This document shows, one piece after another, positions 7,334 to 14,459 of a stretch of DNA of 14,459 nt (within the stretch, counting starts at the first letter, position 1; each line of letters starts with the position of its first letter). Source of the DNA: CAYZEZ01 sp964477295. Its GTDB lineage: Bacteria; Bacteroidota; Bacteroidia; Bacteroidales; SM23-62. Made by a program: the position numbers and the translations under genes. A model generated the notes under the pieces. It was not told the DNA's origin, did not search any database, and saw nothing but the letters and a program-made list of their open reading frames with translations. The DNA lies in contig CAYZEZ010000112.1 in the NCBI GenBank assembly GCA_964477295.1, positions 1 to 14,459 on the forward strand, given 5' to 3'.

Positions 7334-10300
7334 ATGAAAAAAATCTTTATCCTATCTTGTTTGCTTCTAATGGCAAGCATTTTATTGGCCCAGGATATTA
7401 CTGTTACCGGGACAGTTACAGGTGCTGCAGATGGAGAACCTATTCCCGGTGCGAACGTTGTCATTAAGGGGACAACAGTTGGGACAATCACTAACCTGGA
7501 TGGTTTCTATACCATCACCGGGACCGGTGATGATATCCTGGTGTTCAGCTTCGTTGGACTGCAGACTATGGAGGTGCCTATTGGTGATCAAACCACCATC
7601 AGTGTTGCCCTTGAAACCGGTACTGAACTGATCGACGAACTGGTGGTCATCGGTTATGGTTCGGCTAGGATCAAAGACCTTACCTCCTCGATTACTACGG
7701 TAAAGACCGAGGACCTCGAAAAAGCTCCTTCCGCTCAACCCATGGATGCTTTGCAAGGAAGGGTTGCCGGCCTGCAAATAGTTAACAGCGGGGCCCCGGG
7801 TAGTACGCCGACCGTCCGGATCCGTGGTATTGGTTCGTATCCGGGGAGTAGTAATGAATCCCCTCTCTATGTTGTTGACGGGATGTTCTTTAACAATATT
7901 GATTTTCTGAATTCATCCGATATTGAAACCATTTCGGTGTTAAAAGATGCCACAGCTGCTGCCATCTATGGTGTCAGGGCTGCTAATGGTGTTGTGTTGA
8001 TAACGACAAAATCAGGAAATCTGAACCAGAAAGCCGAAATCGTGTACAATGGTTATTATGGTGTTCAGATAGCTCAGAATGTCTTAAAAATGGCTAATTC
8101 TGAGCAATTCGCCAACATGGCCTATGAATCCGGTTCAGCAGCAGATTCCACCTATATTCTGAATGCTATGCAGCGCTATGGAAGAAGTCATATAAATCCC
8201 AATGTACCTGATGTAAACACCGATTGGTATAATGAAATTCTTCGTCCAGCAGCCATTCAGAATCACAGCCTGAACGTTTCCGGGGGAAGTGATAGAGCTA
8301 CCTATTCGATAGGTACGAATTATCTTTTCCAGGAAGGGATTATGGACATGAAAAACGAATACCAGCGTTTTAACCTTCGTTCAAAAGTTGATTATAAAGC
8401 TACGGACTGGCTGACCATAGGAGGGAATGCTATCCTGAGTAACGGGATTCAATATCAACCCCAGGAGGCAGCATGGCACACTGCCTATTATGCTGTTCCT
8501 GTAATGCCGGTATATGATGATCAGAACACAGACGCCACACCCATCAACTTTGCAAGTGCGGAGCACTTGGGTTACCGTGGAGGGAAGAATCCATTCACGG
8601 CCATGACATTTAATGAAAGTCTTCTGAAATCGATGCAGATGCTGACGAATTTTTATCTGAAGGTAGATATTCTACCTGATAAATTATCATTCAAGTCGAC
8701 TTACAATCAAAGCTATACATCGAATGACTACCGTTATGTGGGACTGCCCTATTATATTAGCAACGCTTCTCAAAGAGCTGATGCAGTTTTGAGTAAGACT
8801 GCATCAACATATAATAATATATTCTGGGACAATGTGCTGACCTTTACTGACCAGATTGCCACCAATCACAACGTGGTTGTAATGGCAGCCACTTCATACA
8901 GGCAGGAGAGCGCAAGATGGCTCAGTGCACAGGGATTGAATTTTCCGCTTGAGCCTGAACAGGCCTGGTACATAAACCTTTCTGAAACCGTTCCTTCTGA
9001 CGCTGTTGGCGATGGCGGGCTAATGCAATACGGACTTTCCTATTTTGGCCGGTTGTCCTACAACTTTAAATACAAATATTATTTATATGGAACGATGCGG
9101 GCCGACGGAAGTTCGAAGTACCAGCAGAAATGGGGCTATTTCCCATCCATTGGTGTAGGTTGGGTAATCTCGGAAGAAAGCTTCATGCAGGGAATCGGTG
9201 CAATAAACTTCCTGAAATTACGTGCAAGCTGGGGCCAACTCGGGAACGATAAAATACAGGCCAGCGACGGTGCCACTACAACAACGGTTATTACGACGGC
9301 AATAAATGACATACTTACCACAGGAACATTGACTTCCAGTACATTTTCGTCACTGGAATGGGAAGTGGTTGAAGAATATAATTTTGGTTTAACCTCCAGA
9401 TTATTAGGCAGTCGATTAAGCCTGGATTTGGATTATTTCAGTCGTGATACAAAAAATGCAGTGATCCCTGTAACGATTCCTTCGGTGGGAGGGACTGTTC
9501 TGAAAAATGTTGGGGTGATCAGAAATTCGGGCATTGAATTTATGGCAAACTGGAGTAACCGGATTTCGGAAAATCTCAGCTACACGGTTGGAGTCAATAT
9601 GTCAACACTTAAAAACGAAACCCTCGACCTGTATGGACAGCCACATATCGACGGTGGTATGGCTGAATTCCGGCAGCGAACAATTGTTGGAGAACCACTT
9701 CTGGCATTTTATGGCAGGGAAGTCCTTGGTGTTTATCAAAATGATGCAGAGATCCAGGCCGATCCGGTTGCTGTAGCAAACGGCCTGGTCCCTGGAGATT
9801 TTAAATACAAGGACCAGAACGGAGACGGACTCATTGATGACGATGACAGGGTTGTCCTGGGATCATACTTCCCATCCTTTTTATACGGATTTGATATTGG
9901 ACTGAACTGGAAAAATTTTGATTTTTCGGCTCACATGATGGGACAGAGAGGGAACAAGATACTGAACAGGAAACGTGGAGAAGTGATCTGGACAGCTGAT
10001 GGAAACTGGGATGCGGATATTGCTAAAAACCGCTGGCATGGAGAAGGCACTTCAGATAAATATCCATCTTCAGAAGGACTACGCAAGGGCTGGAACCAGA
10101 AGATGAGCGATTATTTTGTTGAAGATGGAGCTTTCTTCAGGATACAGAATGTACAACTGGGATATAATATTCGGGACTTACAAATTCTTGGAGGCCAGAT
10201 GCCTGATATAAGGGTGTCGTTTACTGCCCATCGTCCTCTGACAATATTCAATTATAACGGATTCAGTCCTGAAGTGTCTGACGGTGTGGACAGGCAAACC

Positions 10301-10348
10301 TATCCTATCCCTGCTGTCTACACAGTGGGTTTAAATGTTAAATTCTAA
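7334..10348 (+). CDS. SusC-like TonB-dependent outer-membrane glycan transporter
   Basis: This 1004-residue protein has a signal peptide (about 1-20, cleaved after LLAQ). Residues about 22-97 are the N-terminal carboxypeptidase-regulatory-like domain of SusC proteins (GEPIPGANVVIKGTT, TNLDGFYTI). A TonB-box-like segment ELVVIGYGS lies at 102-110. The plug domain follows at about 113-228, with the SusC hallmarks ALQGRVAGLQI, VRIRGIGS, PLYVVDG and IYGVRAANGVVLITTK. The rest is the outer-membrane beta-barrel ending in a terminal Phe (LNVKF). Length is normal for the family and there is no interruption. It forms a TonB-powered channel that imports oligosaccharides together with the SusD-like lipoprotein, whose start codon lies 18 bases after this stop codon. 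It has no N-terminal extension for anti-sigma signalling, so control probably comes from a separate regulator outside the window. Confidence 0.97.
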   Translation: MKKIFILSCLLLMASILLAQDITVTGTVTGAADGEPIPGANVVIKGTTVGTITNLDGFYTITGTGDDILVFSFVGLQTMEVPIGDQTTISVALETGTELIDELVVIGYGSARIKDLTSSITTVKTEDLEKAPSAQPMDALQGRVAGLQIVNSGAPGSTPTVRIRGIGSYPGSSNESPLYVVDGMFFNNIDFLNSSDIETISVLKDATAAAIYGVRAANGVVLITTKSGNLNQKAEIVYNGYYGVQIAQNVLKMANSEQFANMAYESGSAADSTYILNAMQRYGRSHINPNVPDVNTDWYNEILRPAAIQNHSLNVSGGSDRATYSIGTNYLFQEGIMDMKNEYQRFNLRSKVDYKATDWLTIGGNAILSNGIQYQPQEAAWHTAYYAVPVMPVYDDQNTDATPINFASAEHLGYRGGKNPFTAMTFNESLLKSMQMLTNFYLKVDILPDKLSFKSTYNQSYTSNDYRYVGLPYYISNASQRADAVLSKTASTYNNIFWDNVLTFTDQIATNHNVVVMAATSYRQESARWLSAQGLNFPLEPEQAWYINLSETVPSDAVGDGGLMQYGLSYFGRLSYNFKYKYYLYGTMRADGSSKYQQKWGYFPSIGVGWVISEESFMQGIGAINFLKLRASWGQLGNDKIQASDGATTTTVITTAINDILTTGTLTSSTFSSLEWEVVEEYNFGLTSRLLGSRLSLDLDYFSRDTKNAVIPVTIPSVGGTVLKNVGVIRNSGIEFMANWSNRISENLSYTVGVNMSTLKNETLDLYGQPHIDGGMAEFRQRTIVGEPLLAFYGREVLGVYQNDAEIQADPVAVANGLVPGDFKYKDQNGDGLIDDDDRVVLGSYFPSFLYGFDIGLNWKNFDFSAHMMGQRGNKILNRKRGEVIWTADGNWDADIAKNRWHGEGTSDKYPSSEGLRKGWNQKMSDYFVEDGAFFRIQNVQLGYNIRDLQILGGQMPDIRVSFTAHRPLTIFNYNGFSPEVSDGVDRQTYPIPAVYTVGLNVKF

Positions 10349-10366
10349 TAATTAAGAAAATCTGTC

Positions 10367-11902
10367 ATGAAAAGAAATAAATATATTTTAAAGCTTTCTG
10401 TACTTCTGGTTGTCATGATATCCTTCATGGGATGTGAAGACCTGCTGGATGAATTACCTGAAAATACAGCTTTCACGGAAGAAACAGATTATACGATTAC
10501 TGACAATATGATTTTGCCCCTTATCGGTGCATATGCAGAATTCTATACCCGTGGATGGGAAGATTTTCCACTTATTTCCGTGAGGGGAGATGATGTGAAT
10601 GCAGGGGGACTTGGCGACCAGCAGGATTATGCTGAAACGGATCTGTACAATTATAATAAGGATTACTGGATGTACAACTCCGTATGGCAAAACCATTTCG
10701 CAGATATGTTTGCGGCTCACTCGGCCATGGAACAGATTGAACTGTACAGGGAATATGCCACCAATACAGCACTTGCTGACCAGTATATTGCCGAGGCGAA
10801 AACTCTAAGGGCCTGGTTATTGTTGCAGACATCCAGAGTTTGGGGTGATGTATTTATTACCACCTCTTCCGATCCGTCCGATCTGCTCGTAAAAGAAGTT
10901 TCTACCAAGGATGAAATAATGCAGCATATCTCCGATGAGATGGATGATGCTATTCCGTTTTTGCCGGATATGAATCCCAACCAGCGTTCTGATATCCCGG
11001 GTGGAGTGACCAAATACACAGCACTTGCCATTAAGGCCCTGGCCAACCTTGAATTAAAAAACTACCAGGAAGTGGCCAATGCAACATCACAGATCATCAG
11101 TTCCGGAAAATTCAGCCTTGAGCCTGATTTTTACGAGCTCTTTAAAATTAAGGGTAAACTCAACAATGAAAACCTGCTTGAACTTCAATATTCTGATTTT
11201 GGCCAGGGATCCGGTGACTCGAAAAGTTACCTGTTTGATTTCTTCGGTCCTCAGAACTGGACTCCGGTGGTACCCGGATCAGGTGGGGGCTGGGGTTTCT
11301 TTGAGCCGAGCCTGAAATATATCAAGTTTATGCTCGACAGGGGTGAGACAACCCGACTGGAAACAAGTGTAATATTTACTGATCGTGGAATAACGGAACT
11401 CAAAAATGAGCCTGGTTACGCAACACTGCCAGGCTGGATATCAAACACCACTCCGTCAGGTGATATATTTTTAGATTACCCGCGTGCACTGTTTGCCAGT
11501 GGAAAACATTATTTGCCATCTGATCAATTAATAACAGGACGTACCTCATATGGAAGCAATAACAATTTTACCTGTATCCGTTATGCAGAGATCTTACTTA
11601 TGCACGCAGAAGCCATCACTCAGGGAGCCAGTAGTTCCGGTATGACGGCAGATGAGGCTGTTAATGCAGTAAGGGCAAGGGTTGGCATGGATCCGGTTAG
11701 CGGAGTGACAAACGCACAGGTTATGGACGAAAAGTTAGCTGAGCTTGCCATGGAATGGGGCACCCGCTTTTATGATATGGTAAGGCTCGCGGAATACGAT
11801 GAGTTAAGCTATGAAGGAAGAACCTTTACTGACGACTTGAAATATCTGCCCTATCCGCAGAACCAGGTTGACCTGTTAACTCAGCTGGGAGGCCGTAAGT
11901 AA
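10367..11902 (+). CDS. SusD/RagB-like surface glycan-binding lipoprotein
   Basis: This 511-residue protein starts with a lipoprotein signal whose lipobox is FMGC (lipid Cys23), followed by the EDLLDELPEN segment typical of SusD homologues. The N-terminal half is mostly helical and fits the TPR-like scaffold (for example AEAKTLRAWLLLQTSRVWGD and TKYTALAIKALANLEL). The C-terminal part has the conserved IRYAEILLMHAEA helix and the ELAMEWGTRFYDMVRL segment (near 460-473), and it ends with YPQNQVDL. SusD proteins cap the SusC channel and bind the incoming glycan. The gene directly follows the susC-like gene and is surely co-transcribed with it. Aromatic side chains in the variable middle region (such as GWGFFEPS near 306-313) are candidates for sugar contact, but this is a guess. 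Confidence 0.97.
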   Translation: MKRNKYILKLSVLLVVMISFMGCEDLLDELPENTAFTEETDYTITDNMILPLIGAYAEFYTRGWEDFPLISVRGDDVNAGGLGDQQDYAETDLYNYNKDYWMYNSVWQNHFADMFAAHSAMEQIELYREYATNTALADQYIAEAKTLRAWLLLQTSRVWGDVFITTSSDPSDLLVKEVSTKDEIMQHISDEMDDAIPFLPDMNPNQRSDIPGGVTKYTALAIKALANLELKNYQEVANATSQIISSGKFSLEPDFYELFKIKGKLNNENLLELQYSDFGQGSGDSKSYLFDFFGPQNWTPVVPGSGGGWGFFEPSLKYIKFMLDRGETTRLETSVIFTDRGITELKNEPGYATLPGWISNTTPSGDIFLDYPRALFASGKHYLPSDQLITGRTSYGSNNNFTCIRYAEILLMHAEAITQGASSSGMTADEAVNAVRARVGMDPVSGVTNAQVMDEKLAELAMEWGTRFYDMVRLAEYDELSYEGRTFTDDLKYLPYPQNQVDLLTQLGGRK

Positions 11903-11933
11903 AAATAATTGAGATCATTAAAAAATAAGTAAG

Positions 11934-13013
11934 ATGAAAATATTAAATTTTATTTTAGTTTGTACAATTACCTTCATTTTTGCAGTCTCATGCAACGAAG
12001 GAATTGACCCGATCTCCTCGGTTGAACCGGGTACGGACGAGGTGGCTCCCACATTAACAATCAGTTCCCCTTCTGAGGGCGACGTATTAAAATTAGCAGA
12101 AGGTTCCGACCTGAAAGTTATGATGGCGGCTGCCGATGATATAGAACTACAATCGGTTTCAATCATGCTGGATGGGGCTGAGGCTAAAAATTTAACAAGC
12201 TTTATGGATTATCGCCGGTATTCTCCAATTAACGGAGTTACCCTTGGTGCTGTTGCAAATGGGGGTCATACCCTGAAGGTTACTGCAACTGACCTGACGG
12301 GTAAAAGCACTTCTTCGCCGGTAATAAACTTCTCGGTTATCAACATTGCTGAATTCGTACCTTCCTATGGAGAAATATTTTACATGAGCTTTGATAATAC
12401 TGTTTTTGAATTTGCCAGCCTGACAGAGGCCAGTATTATCGGAACGGCCAGCTATGCCGAGGGCAAAATAGGACAGGCATTTGCCGGATCGACAGATTCA
12501 TATCTCAGCTTTCCGCTGGATGCCCTGGCAAACGAAGAATTTAGTGCTACCTTCTGGATCAATATCAATCCGGATCCCGACCGTTCGGGTATGCTGACAG
12601 TCAGTGCTCCGGATGCGAGCGGTAATAATCGTAATTTCGGATTCAGGATATTCAGGGAAGGCACTTCAACCAGCCAGATAATTAAGCTTAATATAGGTGA
12701 TGGTACTGTAGATGGCTGGCTGGATGGAGGAGCTCTTGCCACTGTCAATCCTGAAGAGATAGACTGGTTACACGTAGCATTTACAATTGGAACCGATCAT
12801 GCTGCCCTTTATTTAGATGGTGTTTCGGTCTCGGAGCTTGACTTCGGCCCGGTAGACTGGACCAATTGTGATCAGATCTCTATTGCTTCGGGTGAGCCCA
12901 ATTTCACAGGTTGGAGCCATTTTTCTGATCTGAGTTTATATGATGAATTGCGTATTTTTGATAAGGCACTCACCCAGGAAGAAATTCAGGCAATTATTGA
13001 TGATGAGTTATAA
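11934..13013 (+). CDS. Ig-like / LamG lipoprotein, probable surface glycan-binding protein
   Basis: This 359-residue protein has a lipoprotein signal with lipobox AVSC (lipid Cys20). Residues about 37-136 look like a bacterial Ig-like domain (PTLTISSPSEGDVL, then GGHTLKVTATDLTG). Residues about 146-357 fit a LamG/concanavalin-A-like domain, starting with YMSFDN and AEGKIGQAFAG and ending with the hallmark LYDELRIFDKALTQEEI. No catalytic motif is visible, so binding is more likely than hydrolysis. It is the third gene after the SusC/SusD pair, the position usually held by SusE/F-type surface glycan-binding proteins, though its sequence is not SusE/F-like. It starts 31 bases after the SusD-like stop and is followed by a strong terminator. 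The glycan bound cannot be inferred. Confidence 0.85.
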   Translation: MKILNFILVCTITFIFAVSCNEGIDPISSVEPGTDEVAPTLTISSPSEGDVLKLAEGSDLKVMMAAADDIELQSVSIMLDGAEAKNLTSFMDYRRYSPINGVTLGAVANGGHTLKVTATDLTGKSTSSPVINFSVINIAEFVPSYGEIFYMSFDNTVFEFASLTEASIIGTASYAEGKIGQAFAGSTDSYLSFPLDALANEEFSATFWININPDPDRSGMLTVSAPDASGNNRNFGFRIFREGTSTSQIIKLNIGDGTVDGWLDGGALATVNPEEIDWLHVAFTIGTDHAALYLDGVSVSELDFGPVDWTNCDQISIASGEPNFTGWSHFSDLSLYDELRIFDKALTQEEIQAIIDDEL

Positions 13014-13034
13014 ATGGATTAATTACTATCCTAA

Positions 13035-13070
13035 AAAAAGAGGCTGTCCCGGTAAGGGCAGCCTCTTTTT
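13035..13070. terminator. Hairpin terminator, likely bidirectional, ending the susC-like operon
   Basis: AAAAAGAGGCTG(T)CCC pairs with GGGCAGCCTCTTTTT around a GGTAA loop, with one bulged T. The G/C-rich stem is flanked by A and T runs, so it would work as an intrinsic terminator in both directions. It lies 21 bases after the LamG lipoprotein stop and 17 bases beyond the stop of the convergent minus-strand gene. Confidence 0.92.
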
Positions 13071-13087
13071 ATGTTGTAGGAATTTGC

Positions 13088-14356
13088 CTATCTCACAATA
13101 AACTTGGAGGTTGCTCTTCCACTTGCAGATTCAACTGCAATGATATAAAGGCCTGATTTAAGATCAGATATTCCAATAACCATCTGATCGGTGGCCTGGA
13201 AATCAAGTAATCTAACCCTTTGTCCGGTAATGTTAATAATGGAAATACTCCTCATCTCAGGACATTGAACAGTGAGCATTTCTGTAGCCGGATTTGGGAA
13301 AATGCTGATCAGGGTGTTGTTAACTTCTCTGACAAAGACCGGAGTTACGCCCCAGTCAATATTGTCGATGTAGGTAGTAGATCCGGCAGTCCTTTCATCC
13401 GGGAAATCCGGGAAGAAGACCAAACGGGTATAAGTATTCCCGATACCAGCAAAAAAGTTAAATTCCAGCAACTCCCATTCGCCGGTCACCGTATTCGGGA
13501 CTTTCAATTCGATCTGAGACGGATCCGTACCGCCTTCAACCTTCAGTCCACAATTACTGATGACATCCTTATAAACCATCATTTGCATGACATAGTTTTC
13601 AGCGGTGATCTTTATTGAATCGTAAGCATCTGACCATGCTCCTGCCCACGTAACAGCAGTATCGGTTACAATAAACATAATGCAACTATCCGATGCATTA
13701 ATCCCTGTTTTATCCGGATTAGCCACCATCATGAAATTTGAAGAAGTATCCGGAGCATTGCCAAACTGGGTCCAGGATGTATCTTCCATTGCGATTTCGA
13801 AGTTAACAGGCAAGCTGTAGTTGTAAGTCATGCTAATATTGTCGATATAATTCATAGATCCTGCAGTCCTTTCATCGGGGAAATCAGGGAAGAAGACCAG
13901 ACGGGTATAAGTGTTACCTATACCAGCCGACATGTCAAATTCTATCATTTCCCATTCGCCGGTCACCGTATTAGGAACTTTAACTTCAAGCTGAGTTGGA
14001 TCAGTACCCCCTTCAAATTTAAGGCCGCAATTGCTGATGACATCCTTATGAACCATCATTGTCCAGGTAGAATTTTTTGCGGTAATCTCAAATGGTCCGT
14101 AAGCGTCTGACCAGGCTCCTGCCCAGGTAACAGCAGTATCGGTTACAATAAACATAATGCAACTATCCGATGTATTAATCCCGGTTTTATCCGGATTAGC
14201 CACCATCATGAAATTTGAAGAAGTATCCGGAGCATTGCCAAACTGGGCCCAGGATGTATCCTCTAATGCAGTTTCAAACTGAACAGGGATACCATACTGT
14301 GCACTAACGCCAATGCTTAAAATAGCAAGTAACAAAAAAGTAATGATTGTTTTCAT
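13088..14356 (-). CDS. Secreted protein with two tandem beta-type modules and a type IX secretion tail
   Basis: This 422-residue protein has a cleavable signal peptide (about 1-20, ending SAQ). It then holds two modules of about 155 residues (24-178 and 183-337), which differ at about 26 of 151 aligned positions. Each module has the order DTSW, NFMMVANPDKTGIN, TWAGAWSDAY, CGLK-EGGTDP and GEWE--EF, ending YIDNI. This arrangement resembles beta-sandwich carbohydrate-binding-like modules found beside glycoside hydrolases, but I cannot name the family. Residues about 345-422 are a type IX secretion sorting domain (ISIFPNPATEMLTV, ITGQRV, LKSGLYIIAV, KFIVR). The protein is therefore exported across the outer membrane and anchored or released. 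No catalytic motif was seen; glycan binding is the likeliest role. It converges on the susC-like operon and is its own transcription unit. Confidence 0.85.
   Translation of the reverse strand: MKTIITFLLLAILSIGVSAQYGIPVQFETALEDTSWAQFGNAPDTSSNFMMVANPDKTGINTSDSCIMFIVTDTAVTWAGAWSDAYGPFEITAKNSTWTMMVHKDVISNCGLKFEGGTDPTQLEVKVPNTVTGEWEMIEFDMSAGIGNTYTRLVFFPDFPDERTAGSMNYIDNISMTYNYSLPVNFEIAMEDTSWTQFGNAPDTSSNFMMVANPDKTGINASDSCIMFIVTDTAVTWAGAWSDAYDSIKITAENYVMQMMVYKDVISNCGLKVEGGTDPSQIELKVPNTVTGEWELLEFNFFAGIGNTYTRLVFFPDFPDERTAGSTTYIDNIDWGVTPVFVREVNNTLISIFPNPATEMLTVQCPEMRSISIINITGQRVRLLDFQATDQMVIGISDLKSGLYIIAVESASGRATSKFIVR
13346..13810 (-). repeat. Second copy of the 477-bp-period internal repeat
   Basis: This stretch encodes residues 183-337 of the type IX cargo protein. 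It aligns without gaps to 13823-14287 at an offset of 477 bases. Long blocks are nearly identical in DNA, for example around 13651-13780. Confidence 0.9.
13823..14287 (-). repeat. First copy of the 477-bp-period internal repeat
   Basis: This stretch encodes residues 24-178 of the type IX cargo protein. Synonymous sites are also largely conserved relative to the second copy, which points to recent duplication or gene conversion rather than only selection on the protein. Confidence 0.9.
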
Positions 14357-14439
14357 TTAGTAAAAATTTAAATTATTAATAAACTAATAATGAGATAAGT
14401 CCGATGTAATTTTTGATTATACCTCCTTTCTTGGGTTTG

Positions 14440-14447
14440 CAAAGTTA
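14440..14447 (-). promoter_or_regulatory. Candidate -7 element (TAACTTTG) for the type IX cargo gene
   Basis: On the minus strand TAACTTTG matches TAnnTTTG and would give a leader of about 80 bases before the ATG at 14356. The -33 box would fall near 14467, beyond the end of the window, so the promoter cannot be confirmed here. Confidence 0.4.
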
Positions 14448-14459
14448 GTAATTATTGAA

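Noticed and set aside
14421..14430. AAGGAGGT on the minus strand as ribosome binding site
   Set aside because: It is about 65 bases from the ATG at 14356, no start codon follows it closely, and Bacteroidota rarely use Shine-Dalgarno sequences.

Overview
The window looks like part of a Bacteroidota chromosome, most likely a glycan-degrading species. The evidence is a SusC-like TonB-dependent transporter next to a SusD-like lipoprotein, a type IX secretion C-terminal tail on the last protein, promoter elements of the TTTG / TAnnTTTG type, and start codons without usable Shine-Dalgarno sequences. I cannot name a genus from the sequence alone. No RNA gene, insertion sequence or CRISPR array was seen.

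The layout reads as a polysaccharide utilization locus (PUL). Region 1 (1-5048, + strand) holds the 3' part of a GH78 alpha-L-rhamnosidase-type enzyme carrying a chitobiase-C-like domain and a PA14 domain, then a complete secreted GH38 alpha-mannosidase of 1196 residues. Region 2 (5063-6802, - strand) is a convergent gene for a lipoprotein with an ADP-ribosylglycohydrolase fold. Region 3 (6803-7333) is a 531-base non-coding stretch with promoters for the genes on either side. Region 4 (7334-13013, + strand) is a compact operon of SusC-like transporter, SusD-like glycan-binding lipoprotein, and an Ig-like/LamG lipoprotein in the SusE/F position. It ends at a strong hairpin terminator. Region 5 (13088-14356, - strand) is a secreted protein made of two nearly identical tandem modules and a type IX sorting tail.

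The proposed joint role is as follows. The SusD-like and LamG lipoproteins capture a rhamnose- and/or mannose-containing glycan at the surface, and the SusC-like channel imports oligosaccharides. GH78 and GH38 enzymes trim alpha-rhamnosyl and alpha-mannosyl units, and the ADP-ribosylglycohydrolase-like lipoprotein probably acts on the same glycan. The GH38 enzyme and the ADP-ribosylglycohydrolase-like protein share an accessory domain of about 145 residues, at the N-terminus of one and the C-terminus of the other. This is the best sequence-level hint that they meet the same substrate or cell compartment. No regulator (hybrid two-component, SusR-like or ECF sigma/anti-sigma) lies in the window.

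The most interesting points are the extracytoplasmic ADP-ribosylglycohydrolase homologue in a PUL, the accessory domain shared between unrelated catalytic heads, a perfect 10-bp tandem repeat overlapping the likely SusC promoter, and a recent 477-bp internal duplication whose differences cluster in one short segment.
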